From Peromyscus leucopus (Eukaryota > Chordata > Mammalia > Rodentia > Cricetidae): a DNA stretch of 64,000 nt. Of the stretch, positions 1 through 11,600 are shown piece after piece. The notes below the pieces were generated by a model. It was not told the DNA's origin. It saw only the letters and a list, made by a program, of their open reading frames with translations, and ran no database searches. Where the stretch lies: positions 18,911,558 through 18,975,557 of the forward strand of contig NC_051074.1 in assembly GCF_004664715.2 (NCBI RefSeq). Direction: 5' to 3'. Position 1 is the stretch's first letter. Every line of letters begins with the position of its first letter. The translations under genes were made by a program, and so were the position numbers.

Positions 1-63
1 CTGAGTGAAGCGAAGGCACTTCCTTCTGCTCGCCATGTTTGTGAACTTGTCTTCCAACATGAG

Positions 64-1196
64 GCAGGTGGGCAGGTGAGGAGGTGGGCAGGTGAGGAGG
101 TGGGCAGGTGAGCAGGTGAGGAGGTGGGCAGGTGAGCAGGTGTGGTGGCAGGTGAGGAGGTGGGCAGGTGAGGTGGCAGGTGGGCAGGTAAGGAGGTGGG
201 CAGGTGGGCAGGTGAGGAGGTGGGCAGGTGAGCAGGTGAGGAGGTGGGCAGGTGAGGAGGTGGGCAGGTGGGCAGGTGGGCAGGTGAGGAGGTGGGCAGG
301 TGAGGAGGTGGGCAGGTGGGCAGGTGAGGAGGTGGGCAGGTGGGCAGGTGAGGAGGTGGGCAGGTGAGGAGGTGGGCAGGTGAGGAGGTGGGCAGGTGGG
401 CAGGTGAGGAGGTGGGCAGGTGAGGAGGTGGGCAGGTGAGGAGGTGGGCAGGTGAGGAGGTGGGCAGGTGAGGAGGTGGGCAGGTGAGCAGGTGAGGAGG
501 TGGGCAGGTGGGCAGGTGAGCAGGTGAGGAGGTGGGCAGGTGAGCAGGTGAGGAGGTGAGCAGGTGGGCAGGTGAGGAGGTGAGGAGGTGAGCAGGTGGT
601 CAGGTAAGAAGGTGGGCAGGTGAGGAGGTGGGCAGGTGGGCAGGTGAGGTGGCAGGTGGGCAGGTGGCAGGTGAGGTGGTAGGTGGGCAGGTGGGCAGGT
701 GAGGAGGTGGGCAGGTGAGGAGGTGGGCAGGTGGGCAGGTGGGCAGGTGAGGAGGTGGGCAGGTGAGGTGGTGGGCAGGTGGGCAGGTGAGGAGGTGGGC
801 AGGTGAGGAGGTGGGCAGGTGAGGAGGTGGGCAGGTGAGGAGGTGGGCAGGTGAGCAGGTGAGGAGGTGGGCAGGTGGGCAGGTGAGCAGGTGAGGTGGC
901 AGGTGGGCAGGTGAGGAGGTGAGCAGGTGGGCAGGTGGGCAGGTGAGGAGGTGGGCAGGTGAGCAGGTGAGGAGGTGAGCAGGTGGGCAGGTGAGGAGGT
1001 GAGCAGGTGGTCAGGTAAGAAAGTGGGCAGGTGAGGAGGTGGGCAGGTGGGCAGGTGAGGTGGCAGGTGGGCAGGTGGGCAGGTGAGGTGGCAGGTGGGC
1101 AGGTGGGCAGGTGAGGTGGTAGGTGGGCAGGTGAGCAGGTGGGCAGGTGGGCAGGTGGGCAGGTGGGCAGGTGGGCAGGTGAGCAGGTGGGCAGGA
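64..1196. repeat. G-rich minisatellite built on an 8-bp unit
   Basis: About 1.13 kb is composed almost entirely of octamers of the form (C/G)AGGTG(A/G)G, mainly CAGGTGGG, CAGGTGAG and GAGGTGGG. Occasional 7-bp units (CAGGTGG) shift the phase. At 8 bp each this is roughly 140 units. A variant block with TCAGGTAAGAA occurs at 600 and again at 1011, followed by similar order in both copies, so at least one internal duplication of about 411 bp has occurred. The array ends abruptly at AAGGCACAATG. The open frames read through it on both strands are translations of the repeat and are not genes. Confidence 0.95.
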
Positions 1197-1198
1197 AG

Positions 1199-1545
1199 GC
1201 ACAATGCTGCTTTCTCAGGCCTAGACTCATCCTGTCTATGGTTGCTTCTGCAAGTTGTCTCCATGTGAATTTCGGGCAGAAAACAGCACAAAAACTTTAA
1301 TTTAAACCCTCAAAAGACAGTAAAGATATGGGGGAGGGGGAATAACAAAATCCCAAATTAATGGAAATAACTTCAGATTGAACATCATAGAAAAACACCA
1401 CAGAAATGCCCCATCTCCAGCTTTTAGAAAACAGGCCTCCAACTTGTGTTTCTGAAAACACAGGCAGACGCACGGAGCTGTGGCACCTTCGGAACGGCTC
1501 TCTGTCTTGTTTTCTTTGGCATTTGCAACAAAGCACATTAAGAAA
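1199..1545. other. Unique intronic sequence
   Basis: This lies between the minisatellite and the first B1. I see no recognisable repeat, and the short overlapping frames have no family resemblance or splice context. Confidence 0.5.
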
Positions 1546-1555
1546 AACAAAAGGC

Positions 1556-1744
1556 GGCCGGGCGGTGGTGGCACACGCCTTTAATCCCAGCGCTCAGGAG
1601 GCAGAGCCAGGCGGATCTCTGTGAGTTCGAGGCCAGCCTGGGCTACCAAGTGAGTTCCAGGAAAGGCGCAAAGCTACACAGAGAAACCCTGTCTTGAAAA
1701 ACCAAAAAAAAAAAAAAAAAAAAAAAAAAAAGAAGAAGAAGAAG
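1556..1744 (+). mobile_element. B1 SINE (cricetid type)
   Basis: A 7SL-derived SINE. It starts GGCCGGGCGGTGGTGG, contains the A-box/B-box region GAGTTCGAGGCCAGCC, and has the variant 3' half with AAAGGCGCAAAGCTACAC. It ends in an A-run and short GAA repeats. A 10-bp target-site duplication AACAAAAGGC flanks it at 1546-1555 and 1745-1754. The intact duplication and near-consensus body suggest a fairly young insertion, antisense to FBXL17. Confidence 0.95.
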
Positions 1745-1944
1745 AACAAAAGGCAAAATGAAAGGCTTTCTGTTTGAGAACTTTTCAAATCAGGAGAAAA
1801 CTGTTTCTTTCCATTGTACACTCTAAGCCCCTCAGAGAGTTAACACACTTGCTCCTGGGAAGGGCAATGTGTGTAAATTGCTTAACACACTAATTCTATA
1901 TAGACTCAAGATGATATGATAAATGGACTCAGCTCATGGACACA

Positions 1945-1945
1945 T

Positions 1946-1992
<47 letters not shown>

Positions 1993-2000
1993 CACACACC
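1945..2000. repeat. (CA)n microsatellite
   Basis: This is an ACACAC tract with one GG interruption near its right end. Confidence 0.95.
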
Positions 2001-2840
2001 ACGAGTTGGGAGGGTGCTAACGGTAAAACACCCTCATTAAATAGTTTTGTCAATCAGAGGAAGCAATTTTCCACAGCTAAAAATATTTTTGAGTCTGATA
2101 TAAGAATAAAATTACATTAAGAGGCCACGATGCATGGGTTTGGTAACTTGCCAAAGGTAGATGCAGACTTCTGCACATTTCTCTTTCAAAGATAAAACCA
2201 AGCATTCCAACATTTCTAATTCATAGTCAACTGCTGTAGGCAAGAAAACTGTTCCCATTAATCCTGTCCTGCCGACATATTTTAAACCATTCCACACACA
2301 CACTGCTTAAACACTATATCTAAGAGACTCTGCATACTCTTTCTTAGAAGAAATGCCGTTAACGCAGATAATCTACTGAAATTCTCTAAGTAAATAAATT
2401 CAAAATATGACCGACACTGAGAAAAAAATTTTACTTGGTCTGTTTTACCTTGAGAGCCCAGTAAACTGAAGCCCCTGACCTACCTTTGCATCTAATGAAA
2501 ATAAACCCAATTAACAATTGAGTCAATTAGTTAAGACTTTCACACTGATCACTGTGAATGTGTGTATATTTAAAAAGCAAATGTGGTAGAAAAGAATAAC
2601 ACTTTAAACGCATTGTTCACAGTCGTGCAGTTTTAATTCAAACTCAGTAGCACCAAGAAATAATGGCACCAAAGAAAATAGCTGTTTAATTAACAGAGTT
2701 TCAAAGGCATTCTTAATTAAACAGTAAAATAAGACCCAATTTTCTGTAAACTGGAATATTCTAATTAATCAGTCTTGAATGCATCATTGACAAGCATATT
2801 ATTTGTGATCTGTAAAATGTACCCTAAGTGTGGAAGGTTT
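2001..2840. other. AT-rich unique intron with homeodomain-like motifs
   Basis: There is no recognisable repeat. The part from about 2590 to 2820 contains several TTAATTA/TTTAATTAA-type motifs (GTTTAATTAACAG, TCTTAATTAAACAG, CTAATTAATC) and looks compositionally like a conserved non-coding element. That is only a compositional impression. Confidence 0.35.
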
Positions 2841-2915
2841 GGGCTGGGCACTGCAGCTCGGTGGCAGAATGCTCATGTATGAACATGAAGATCCCAGGTT
2901 CAATCCCTGCCAGGC
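2841..2915 (+). mobile_element. ID-like tRNA-derived SINE, degraded
   Basis: GGGCTGGGCACTGCAGCTCG followed by GTGGCAGAATGCT and a GGTTCAATCCC B-box follows the rodent ID consensus (GGGGCTGGGGATTTAGCTCA). It has many substitutions and no clear A-tail, so it is an old copy. Confidence 0.6.
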
Positions 2916-3738
2916 AGAGGGTGAAGAAGAGGAGGAGGGGCTCTGAGCTCTTGTTCTCCCTGTGGAAGTTTCCTAGAGCGATATCTATTTCCTGGGACCC
3001 ATCACTTTAGTAGTCTAAAGGGAGGTGGATGGGGGGGGGGTCCCTTTGGAAAACTTACACTCCTCCCAGGCAGGCTGCTCAAGGGAAAGGAAGACTGAGC
3101 TCTGATCACCGCAGCTGAGCCACAATCTGAAAATCCGCATCGTGCTGTCACCTCGGCGGTGCACAGGAAGGGTGAAGGTCAGGGGTCTGGAAATCCTCAG
3201 ATGAAGGTTAATTTAATTCCTGGCCCCTACGATAACTCTGGTGTCCCTTCCATTCCACTCCCACTAGCATACACAGTCACCTTCAGGCAAGTGTTCCCCA
3301 CCTCTTTCAGTTTGGGGAATTCTATGCCCTTTCTCTTGTCCAAGTGGCCAGAGCAATCCAATTCACTGTCTCAGAGAAGCAATCATAGGAAGGCAAGAAT
3401 TAAAGCATCCTCGAATTTCAGGAACTCAGACTTCTGTGTTACAATAGCCTGGTGTTTATTTCAGAAGTGCTAAAGACTAAAATGTAACTATGCCTATCCA
3501 CGTCCCAAGGAGCCCCAAGACTCTCTCCTTTTCCTACCAGAAAAATAGAGAAAAGGAGAAGCTGCCTCCTGTCGTAGTCCACAGGATGGGGGCAGGGATG
3601 CTGGAAGAAACTATACGCACAAGTTTGGGCAAATACATGGATAAAAAAAGTACCAACTGTATAAAACATTAATTCCTACTGGTGAAAAGTGTTAAGTGTG
3701 ACAAAGCACACTCCATTTACTTTATGCTACCAAATATG
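2916..3738. other. Unique intronic sequence
   Basis: Mixed-composition sequence with a G10 run near 3031-3040. The short frames here have no recognisable domain. Confidence 0.4.
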
Positions 3739-3740
3739 CA

Positions 3741-3828
3741 GACAGACCTAAGGACAGCAGCTGCTGGAAGGACAGAGGTAAACAGACAGACATAAGGACA
3801 GCAGCCACTGGAAGGACAGAGGTAAACT
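3741..3828. repeat. Two-copy 44-bp tandem duplication
   Basis: GACAGACCTAAGGACAGCAG starts at 3741 and recurs with a few substitutions at 3785 (GACAGACATAAGGACAGCAG). Both copies continue through GGAAGGACAGAGGTAA. The period is 44 bp. Confidence 0.85.
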
Positions 3829-4512
3829 GGTAACAGTGTCTAACCAGAGGAAAATGGTCTAACATTTAATGTTATAACAGTTAAATCAATGTGAAAATGC
3901 ATAACTTCATAAAAGTAAAACTGATATACTGGAAGTCTACTGTATTAGAAGTCACCTAAATGCAAACGGGTTAAACTATCCAGCTAAAATTAAACTGTGA
4001 GAGAAAAACTGGGAGGGAGGGAGACCTAAATAAATGGAAACACTTCAAGCCAACTCAGAAATAACAAAACTCAGATGAAATTTCCACTTAGTGGTGTGAA
4101 CAGTTTCAACCAAGCCCTAGACACTGACAATGAGTCTTGGCTGGGACTCACCACACTGAAGCAAATGAGGCTAGGGCCCATTCTACCTCGGATTTCCTTC
4201 TGGATTCCACCTCCCATGCACGGAACGCCAAGGCGGCCTGATTAGAAGGATTTCTTAAATGTTTAATAAACCTTAGTATATATTTTATCAAGTAAAACAG
4301 GTCAAAGAGAAGATGAAGTATGATTCCTCTATGTAAACAAAGACAAATTGTATTATAGAGAATTACATCTACAGGTGATAAAAATATGTAATAAAATATG
4401 CCAGAATGTTTGTGCTAAGGTAGATTGTGACAGTCTGAAAATTCACATCCTAAGGATACAGAGTAGTGTCTCCTGGAAGTCTCAAAGGACACAGTACAGA
4501 CGGGGACGGGGA
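3829..4512. other. Unique AT-rich intron
   Basis: No gene or recognisable repeat was seen. Confidence 0.4.

Positions 4513-4566
<54 letters not shown>
4513..4566. repeat. (CA)n microsatellite
   Basis: A pure ACAC tract of about 54 bp following GGGGAG. Confidence 0.95.
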
Positions 4567-4569
<3 letters not shown>

Positions 4570-5094
4570 CAATTTCACCTTCTGCATTAAGCTATGTAAT
4601 TCTTAAGGCTGCCACAAGGTGGCAGATGTGGTGCAGGTTCTGGATAAGATAGAGCATTGTGAACTATGAAATAGGTCACAATATTAACACTCTCCTGTTG
4701 ACATAATCTCTTAAATGCTAAGTAGGTGCCTGCCACTGTCCTTCTTCGAACATAATGACTTTTCATGACTGAGGCAAAACAAGAGTTTCCCCCTTTGCTA
4801 ACAATAAAACCAAAACTCAGCTACTATAAGTAAGGGTTCTAATTATTCTCTACCCATCATTACGCGGCGCCGTTTACACAGTGTTTCATATACACTGACA
4901 ATGACTTACAGACATCCATTATCTCACTTAACAGTATACAGATGCTCTCAGGATGGGATCTATATCTCATTTACCATTGTTGTATTTCTTAAACTAAATA
5001 TCCTATTACAAGTGCTTTATATACAAAGTAAACACTCATTTCTTAATAACTCCAGTTATGGATTGGAGTAAATAAGAGATATCCTGGAATAAGG

Positions 5095-5185
5095 GAATGA
5101 GGGTTCAGCAGTCCAGGCTCACATCCCACCCTGTCACTGTACTACACAGCCAATGTGTACCCTGAGAAAAGCCAGGTAATAATTT
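5095..5185 (+). mobile_element. Possible MIR fragment
   Basis: GTCCAGGCTCACATCCCACC followed by CTGTCACTGTACTACACAGC resembles the MIR core (GGTTCAAATCCCAGCTCTGCCACTTACTAGCTGTG) with heavy divergence. It is weak. Confidence 0.35.
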
Positions 5186-5880
5186 ATACTGGTATACTTT
5201 TATAGAGGAGAATAATTTTATTAAATAGATGAAACGGCCACTAAACAGCTGGTTAAATATCATTGCTACAGATAAACATATCAATACAGTACCCCAGGTG
5301 AAGAACTGTCATGGAAGTAAACATTCTCCTTGGAAGAGAACTGCTGCTGATGTTCAGGTTCCTCATCCTCTGATGCCTCACCACCTAAGCTGGTCTAACT
5401 CTTAAGCTTCCTTAGGCTCAACTGTGAAGAGCATCCCACATCTGGTAAGCATAAGAGAGCCAGGCTTTTACAGTCGTTGATGGGTGAGTCTTCAGACAGC
5501 CCACGATAGTGACTTCCTTTAGCAGCCTATTAACCACCTCAGCTTCCATACCAACTCCAACATCACAATCTACACTCACTTCTTTTACCTTTTACAAGTC
5601 ACCCCCTCCTGCTTTTGCTAAGATAAAGTTAATTATCCATTAATTTAGTATGAATGGAGAAGAATCCCTCATGTTAAGATATCCTACATCACCTAACTGC
5701 TTTTTGTATGTGGTTTATATTTTTGAAAATACTCCTTTTGGCCTTGAAGATTTGGGGGCTTCAATCAATGTGCAATGTTAGCTGATAGCCCTTCACCATT
5801 TCCCTTGAGTCTGAATCCTTCAGTTTTTGATCCTGCATATGATTAGAGATCTGATGCTTGCTTCTTTGCTTTTTAATTTT
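5186..5880. other. Unique intronic sequence
   Basis: No recognisable gene or repeat was found. Confidence 0.4.
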
Positions 5881-5883
5881 TAA

Positions 5884-6230
5884 TTATGAAACGTTTCAAA
5901 CATGCAGAAAGGAGGTTTGTAATATATACCCATGAATCTCTCACTGAAATACATCAATCACCACTGTTTCACAGCGGCTGCGTCACTGTTTTCTCAACAT
6001 GTATGTTTCTCTACAGTCCCCCGGGAAAATAAATTTCAAACATCTTGCCTACACACGCAGCATTTACCTACTAAAAACATTCTCTTACTGAGGTGCATTA
6101 TCTATCACAGTCATGGCCAAGAAAATAACTCTGATAAGATCATTTTTACATATATGTGGATTTCCACTTATCCCTATCACATTTTTCATAGTTTTGTTTT
6201 GATGCAAAAAGCAGTGAATAATTACTGCAA
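5884..6230. mobile_element. Ancient L1-like 3' end (L1M type), degraded
   Basis: ATTATGAAACGTTTCAAACA, then a segment like TATACCCATGAATCTCTCAC and ACATTCTCTTACTGAGG, follows the order of an old mammalian L1 3'-UTR. The family name is from memory and no ORF survives. Confidence 0.4.
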
Positions 6231-6512
6231 GTGACTGTCACATTTGTTAAACTTCTGTTCTTGCCTTTCGTCACACTGACAGTCCCGAAGCCCACTTCAG
6301 TTGTCCCATAGGATGCCTACAGTCATGACGAGCCTGACTGCGCTCCTGAGATTCACTGCGGACCAACCATCTTGGGCAGAATGATGGCAGAGAAGCTGGA
6401 CTGGCCATAGGCCTGCCTCTGACGGTACACACGTTCGTGACTGTGGGGATGTTTGAATAGCTGATTAAAGTGAGGAATGCTGCGTTTCTCTATTGGAAAA
6501 GTACTGTTACAC

Positions 6513-6652
6513 CAGGTATGGGTGTATGATGGGAATCACAGCACCTGGGCAGGAGAAGGAGAAGGATCAAAAGTTCAAGACCAGCCTTGGCTACAATAGC
6601 AAGTGGGAGGGCAGTCTGAGCTGTATAAGTCCCTATCTAAAAATATATGACA
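6513..6652 (+). mobile_element. Degraded B1-family SINE
   Basis: ACCAGGTATGGGTGTATGAT, then AATCACAGCACCTGGGCAGG, AGTTCAAGACCAGCCTTGGC and CCCTATCTAAAAATA align in order with a B1-type monomer. Many substitutions and a lost A-tail indicate an old copy. Confidence 0.7.
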
Positions 6653-8255
6653 TTATATATTATTTTACATGACAGTTACCTCCTGACTTCTCTAGCACAC
6701 ATTTTGGTATTCCTCATCTTACTTTCTATAAAAAGAGAAGGGGGAAAAGCCATCCAAACACAAGCAAAACTATACTAAGCCCATAAAACTTGAGCCCATC
6801 TGTCTCGCTTGCTAATAAAGAAAATTCTCTTTGCTTCACAAAATTATAGGGAAATCTGTCAATCAAACTCTCAACTTGTCTCCTTCAAGATCTGTACCAG
6901 GTTGTCTGTCACATCTCTAGTTTCTTCATTTGTGGCAAATCTTACTTCATCAGCTCTAATGAAGCAAACTGCATAAGAAGGTGAAATAAGGTTTCGATCA
7001 AAATCCTAATTCCCCAATCGGCAGTCAAGAGGGCAGTCAAGGAGAAGCAGAGCCATCTGCAGACACTAGAAGAAACTTGGCTATGACAAATCATTACGAG
7101 AGGAACATCTAAAGAGAGTCACTGTGACCTAGGCTCAAATGTTACTCAGGAAACTCAAAACTGATCTTTCTAGTATGCAAAGTGGAAAGGCAATTTAAAT
7201 TTGGGAGCTTATGTTTCCATTTACATTATTTCTTTTGTACAGAGACTGGCAGGTTTCTTGAGTAAGTGATCTAAGGGAGACCAACATGCATTAATGCACC
7301 CAATAATGAACACAGAATGCTTCAATGGCATGTTGTCTCTGGAACTTTGATTTCAAGGTGAAAAAAAAAAAAGGAAGAAAAAAAAAAGCAGCAAATGATA
7401 CATTCTTCCAAGGAAAGACTGAATGTCCATTGTAGTAACAATGAGCAAGTAATTCTGACCAGTTTTGCCTTCTGAGCAATGGAAAAGAAACTGATGAATT
7501 CTCGGGATTCTGAATTCAGAGTTATCTACAAATCTGAATGAACACACAGATGAGTAAGACATCCATAAGTAGACTAACTCCATATACTCCCCCAGAAGAC
7601 TGAACTCAAAAGTATACAATTTAAGCAGGTAGTAAAACATTTCAAAATTAAAATATTAATAATTTACAAATATTTTTAAAATATGCAAAATTCCATGGTG
7701 AAAACTACCCAAATTTCAAACAATGGCAGGCTGTTTCCCCACCACCCACCTACCATCTTTGAGAATAAACTATACAATGAAGTGTAGGCTCCCATCCCAC
7801 CAGGCTTTCAAGTCTGCCGTTTAGAAGGATGTAAGGGTTACTGTTCAAGAGACTGTGCAAGGTCCATCTTTACGTGTCTTTGTACTTTTTGCCAACCAAT
7901 CTTAGAAACTCTTTAAGTTTGAGAGGTATTTTGACAGATGCAACAACAATAACATGTAAACTACTCAGTTGTTGCCACTTTCCATGAAACATCAGAGGCA
8001 AAAACATTTTATTTGAATGTTGTAAGACAGGATTATATTCAAACTAGGAGAATGAGAGAATAGAGAGAGGTGGGTAAATCCAAGAAAGGAAAAGAGAAGA
8101 TAACATGGAAAAGGTTGGAAATAACGTCAAAGATGCAACAAGATAGGTTCAACAAAGAAAAAAAATAGGAAAACAAGGCATGAAAGGGTTTAAGGAAAGC
8201 ATCAGGGGGGTGTAGTCAATCATCCCTGGGCAGACCCATTGGCTTAGGGATGCCA
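6653..8255. other. Unique AT-rich intron
   Basis: Low-GC sequence with short A-runs (7362-7372, 7379-7387). No gene or recognisable repeat. Confidence 0.4.
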
Positions 8256-8259
8256 CATG

Positions 8260-8640
8260 AGCAAAAGGAACTTGGGGAGGAAAGGGTTTATCTGGCTTAC
8301 ATTTCCACATCACTGTTCATCATCCAAGGAAGTCAGGATAGGAACTCAAACATGACAGGAACCTGGAGGCATGAGCTGATGCAGAAACCATGGAGGGGTG
8401 CTGCTTACTGGCTTGCTCCACATCTTCCTCCACATCTTGCTCAGCCTGCTTTCTTACAGAATCCAGGACCAGCAGCCCAGGGATGGCACCACCCACAATG
8501 GGCGGGGCCCTCCCCCATCAATCACTAATTAAGAAAATGCCCTACAGCTGGATACTACAGAGGAATTTTCTTAATTGAGTTTCCCTCCTTTCAGATGACT
8601 TTAGTTTGTGTCAAGTTGACATAAAACTATGTAGCACACC
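8260..8640. mobile_element. Rodent interspersed repeat, family uncertain (LTR-like)
   Basis: The segment runs from GGAACTTGGGGAGGAAAGGG through TGGCTTACATTTCCACATCA and GCTGATGCAGAAACCATGG to TGTGTCAAGTTGACATAAAA. I recognise it as a high-copy rodent repeat but cannot name the family. The open frame across it is incidental. Confidence 0.65.
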
Positions 8641-11600
8641 CATGATGTGCAGAAACCAGGTAAAACCTAGTCTCTGCAGACTGCTTTGATAGAAAGATGC
8701 CTAGAGCAAGACAATAAATAAGATTTCCACAGTGCCAATAACAAACCAGAGACTAACAAGAAACTAGATCTCCCTTAAGACAGGAAAGAAACAACCTGCA
8801 TTTGCTACTTTCCTCTAATAGTTAATCTATTACTACTACTAATATCTATATAAGCCAAATCATTTTATAAGTAGAGAAACTCACAAACACACACACACTC
8901 TCTCTCCAATATATACGCAACCAGTCAACCAGTCTGTTGGAGTACTTTGCACTTAAGGTTGCAGTCTACCATGTCTGGGCAGCTCTGAGCTCAGCACCAA
9001 ATGGAAACTCCCTTTTCAGCAGGCTTCCCTCCCTCCCTGCAGGCCTGACCTTACCTGGAAACTGTCCCTAAGCCTATCTCTGACACAGATCCCTGCAGAT
9101 GCTCTCCTCCTGCTCCCATATGAGAATTAACTATTGTGCTCCAGTTATATGGTAGGACCAGGCTGCCACATATGATAACGAGGTATCCTGCTCCAGCTGT
9201 AGGATTTGCATGCTGCCAAATGCAAATTAGGTGATGCCACAGCTGCTGTTCCCATCCTCTACATCTCCTTTCCTTCTGGAATAAAACTGAGCCATTACAC
9301 TGAAGCAGTCACCCCCAGAAAGCTCTTTCTCTGGTATCCACAAGCTGTACCAACAAGCCCTTGGAAAGCTGCTCCCTCTTCTGCTCCATCCTCCCTGGAA
9401 GACCAGTGGTCAACAATCCTCGAGGAAGGAGGAGACCCACACCAATCCTCTTCACTGTAGATCCGACAACCACTGGTCAAAAATATTTGAAAAAAGACAA
9501 TTGTTACGAACATGTATGTATAGATACCTTTCCTATTAATTATTTTTTAAGCAACACAGCACAATAACCATTTACCTCAACTACATTTTATTAGTTACTG
9601 TTAGTAAACTAGCAACATTTTAAAATTCCCGGGAGGTCTGACATAGATTTCATATGAGCACTACAAAGTCTGAAGTCCTGGAATCAGTCCTCACAGATAC
9701 CAGGTGATAACATATTCTAAAGGAGCCTTCCTGTGAACTTTCTCAGAAAACAAAAATAAACAACCACCCTAAAATCCCTGAATTAAATAAAGCAGGTTGG
9801 TACAGCTGCTATGGTTTCCAGCTAGAGCAGAAACCAAGATTAGTCCTTGTTCTACAATTAGCCTTCAGTTATGTAGCCTGTCTGCACCTGCACAGTGAAG
9901 AAAACACTAAAAACAGGAAGAAGCTTGAGGTTTTAGGTGAGCCTACAAGTAGAACTTCCTAATATCCCAGTTCTTCTTCCATAAACTGATCATTTGTAAA
10001 TGAAGAAAAATTATTCTGCCAGACTCAGGTATTAATTGGCACCAGAATACTTTATAATTTAAAAAAAAAAATAAAAGTTCCTAAAAACTATGAACTTTCC
10101 ACTTTCTGATTATTTTCATTGTATTTATTATCATTCTTTATCTGCATTTTGTTTTCTGAATTTAATTCATAGTGTATTAAAATTAACTGATATCCAGGCA
10201 TTTCCTATAGATTGTAATTGAAAGTACAATGACTAAGGTAGGAATTAGCTGAAATTTAACTTCAACCTAACAAGGACAATCCATAGAGCAAATTAGACAA
10301 GTTTATAAGATATTAAAACATGGTATATCTTAAAACATGGTATACATATTTGGTATTTAATAGGTTAGTATTATTAAACTGGTACTTTCACTTCTTGTAA
10401 CTGCTATTAAAAGAGGCACGAAGTTATGAGATGTTTATGGAATTTTAATTTTCTTTCCTTTACTGGTGGCAATTAGCAAACTGGGCCAAATGACCACACT
10501 ATTAGTTCATGTTTTTGCAACTAGTCGCTAGTACATGTAGTTCTGGGATTCATCAGGGTCACTTTACTTGGGAGCCTGCTGTGTGCCTCTATTTGAGTTC
10601 ACAAAGTTAACTGGAAAGAAAAAAATCCTTTCCAGGAAAATATAAACATGTTTACATCAAACACAAAATATGCATCTTTAATATGAGTTTATAATTTCTG
10701 TACTAACGTAATGCATATAGCTCAATATCTATTTGTATATCTTTGATCCATTCAAGGGAAAAAAATCTTTTACCTAACTTGAAATTTAAAATTTTCTACT
10801 CTAAAGAAGTGTCGAAGCTTATGAAGAATTACATTCTACCTGAAATCAATATACTCCCTGCCTTTAAATCTCTTAAAGCAATTATAACTGTGTTGCTATG
10901 AAAACTTAGTATCGACCAGTTTTCATCCACTTTCATAAAAACATGTTTTAAGATTCATTTTATAATTCTATCTAAAATGAGCTTTTCTTAAAATGTACTT
11001 CTAGCTTTACATATCAAATAAAGAACAAAATACAAAAAATGATAGCAGCAATTAAACTCCTGCTCTAATCTGAAGTTCCAAGGATAATAACTTGTTTCTA
11101 ATGCAAATATGTTAGCTGTTTTGCATGGCAAATAGACACTGAAAATTTAAAACAACATAGTGCAGGACAACAGAATTATTCAAAGAACTAAACCAAGTCT
11201 GTTAAGATGATGTTATATACTTACACTTCCAATCATTTAAACGATCTGGATTATTTAAATTAAGAATGGATTTCAATAAAGACTGTTATTTAATGAATAT
11301 AAAAACAAGAGTCAGATCTCGCTGTTAGATATGCAAATGCCCACATCTGATAGCATGCATCATGCGGCATTCCATTTCCCAGTTCATGCTCTCCTATGCA
11401 GGGCACTGAGCAAGCGGGAAAAGAAAATGAGCTGAGGACAACGTTCCAATGTGCTAGAATTAGGGAACTTTTTTTTAAAAAGATCATTGGAAGGGGGGAA
11501 GTTTCTGTCCAAAAGACTTTTCCATTCCAAATATGTAATTCTGTTTGGCTGCAGGGGTACTACCATAATTCTGTTGAGAAATATTTGAACATTCTAAATT

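Noticed and set aside
92..367. 91-codon plus-strand frame rich in RRWAGEQV/EEVGRWAG
   Set aside because: It is a translation of the octamer minisatellite. It has no unique sequence, and similar frames occur on both strands of the array.
64..1196. CRISPR-like array
   Set aside because: Repeats are contiguous octamers with no spacers, and the sequence is mammalian.
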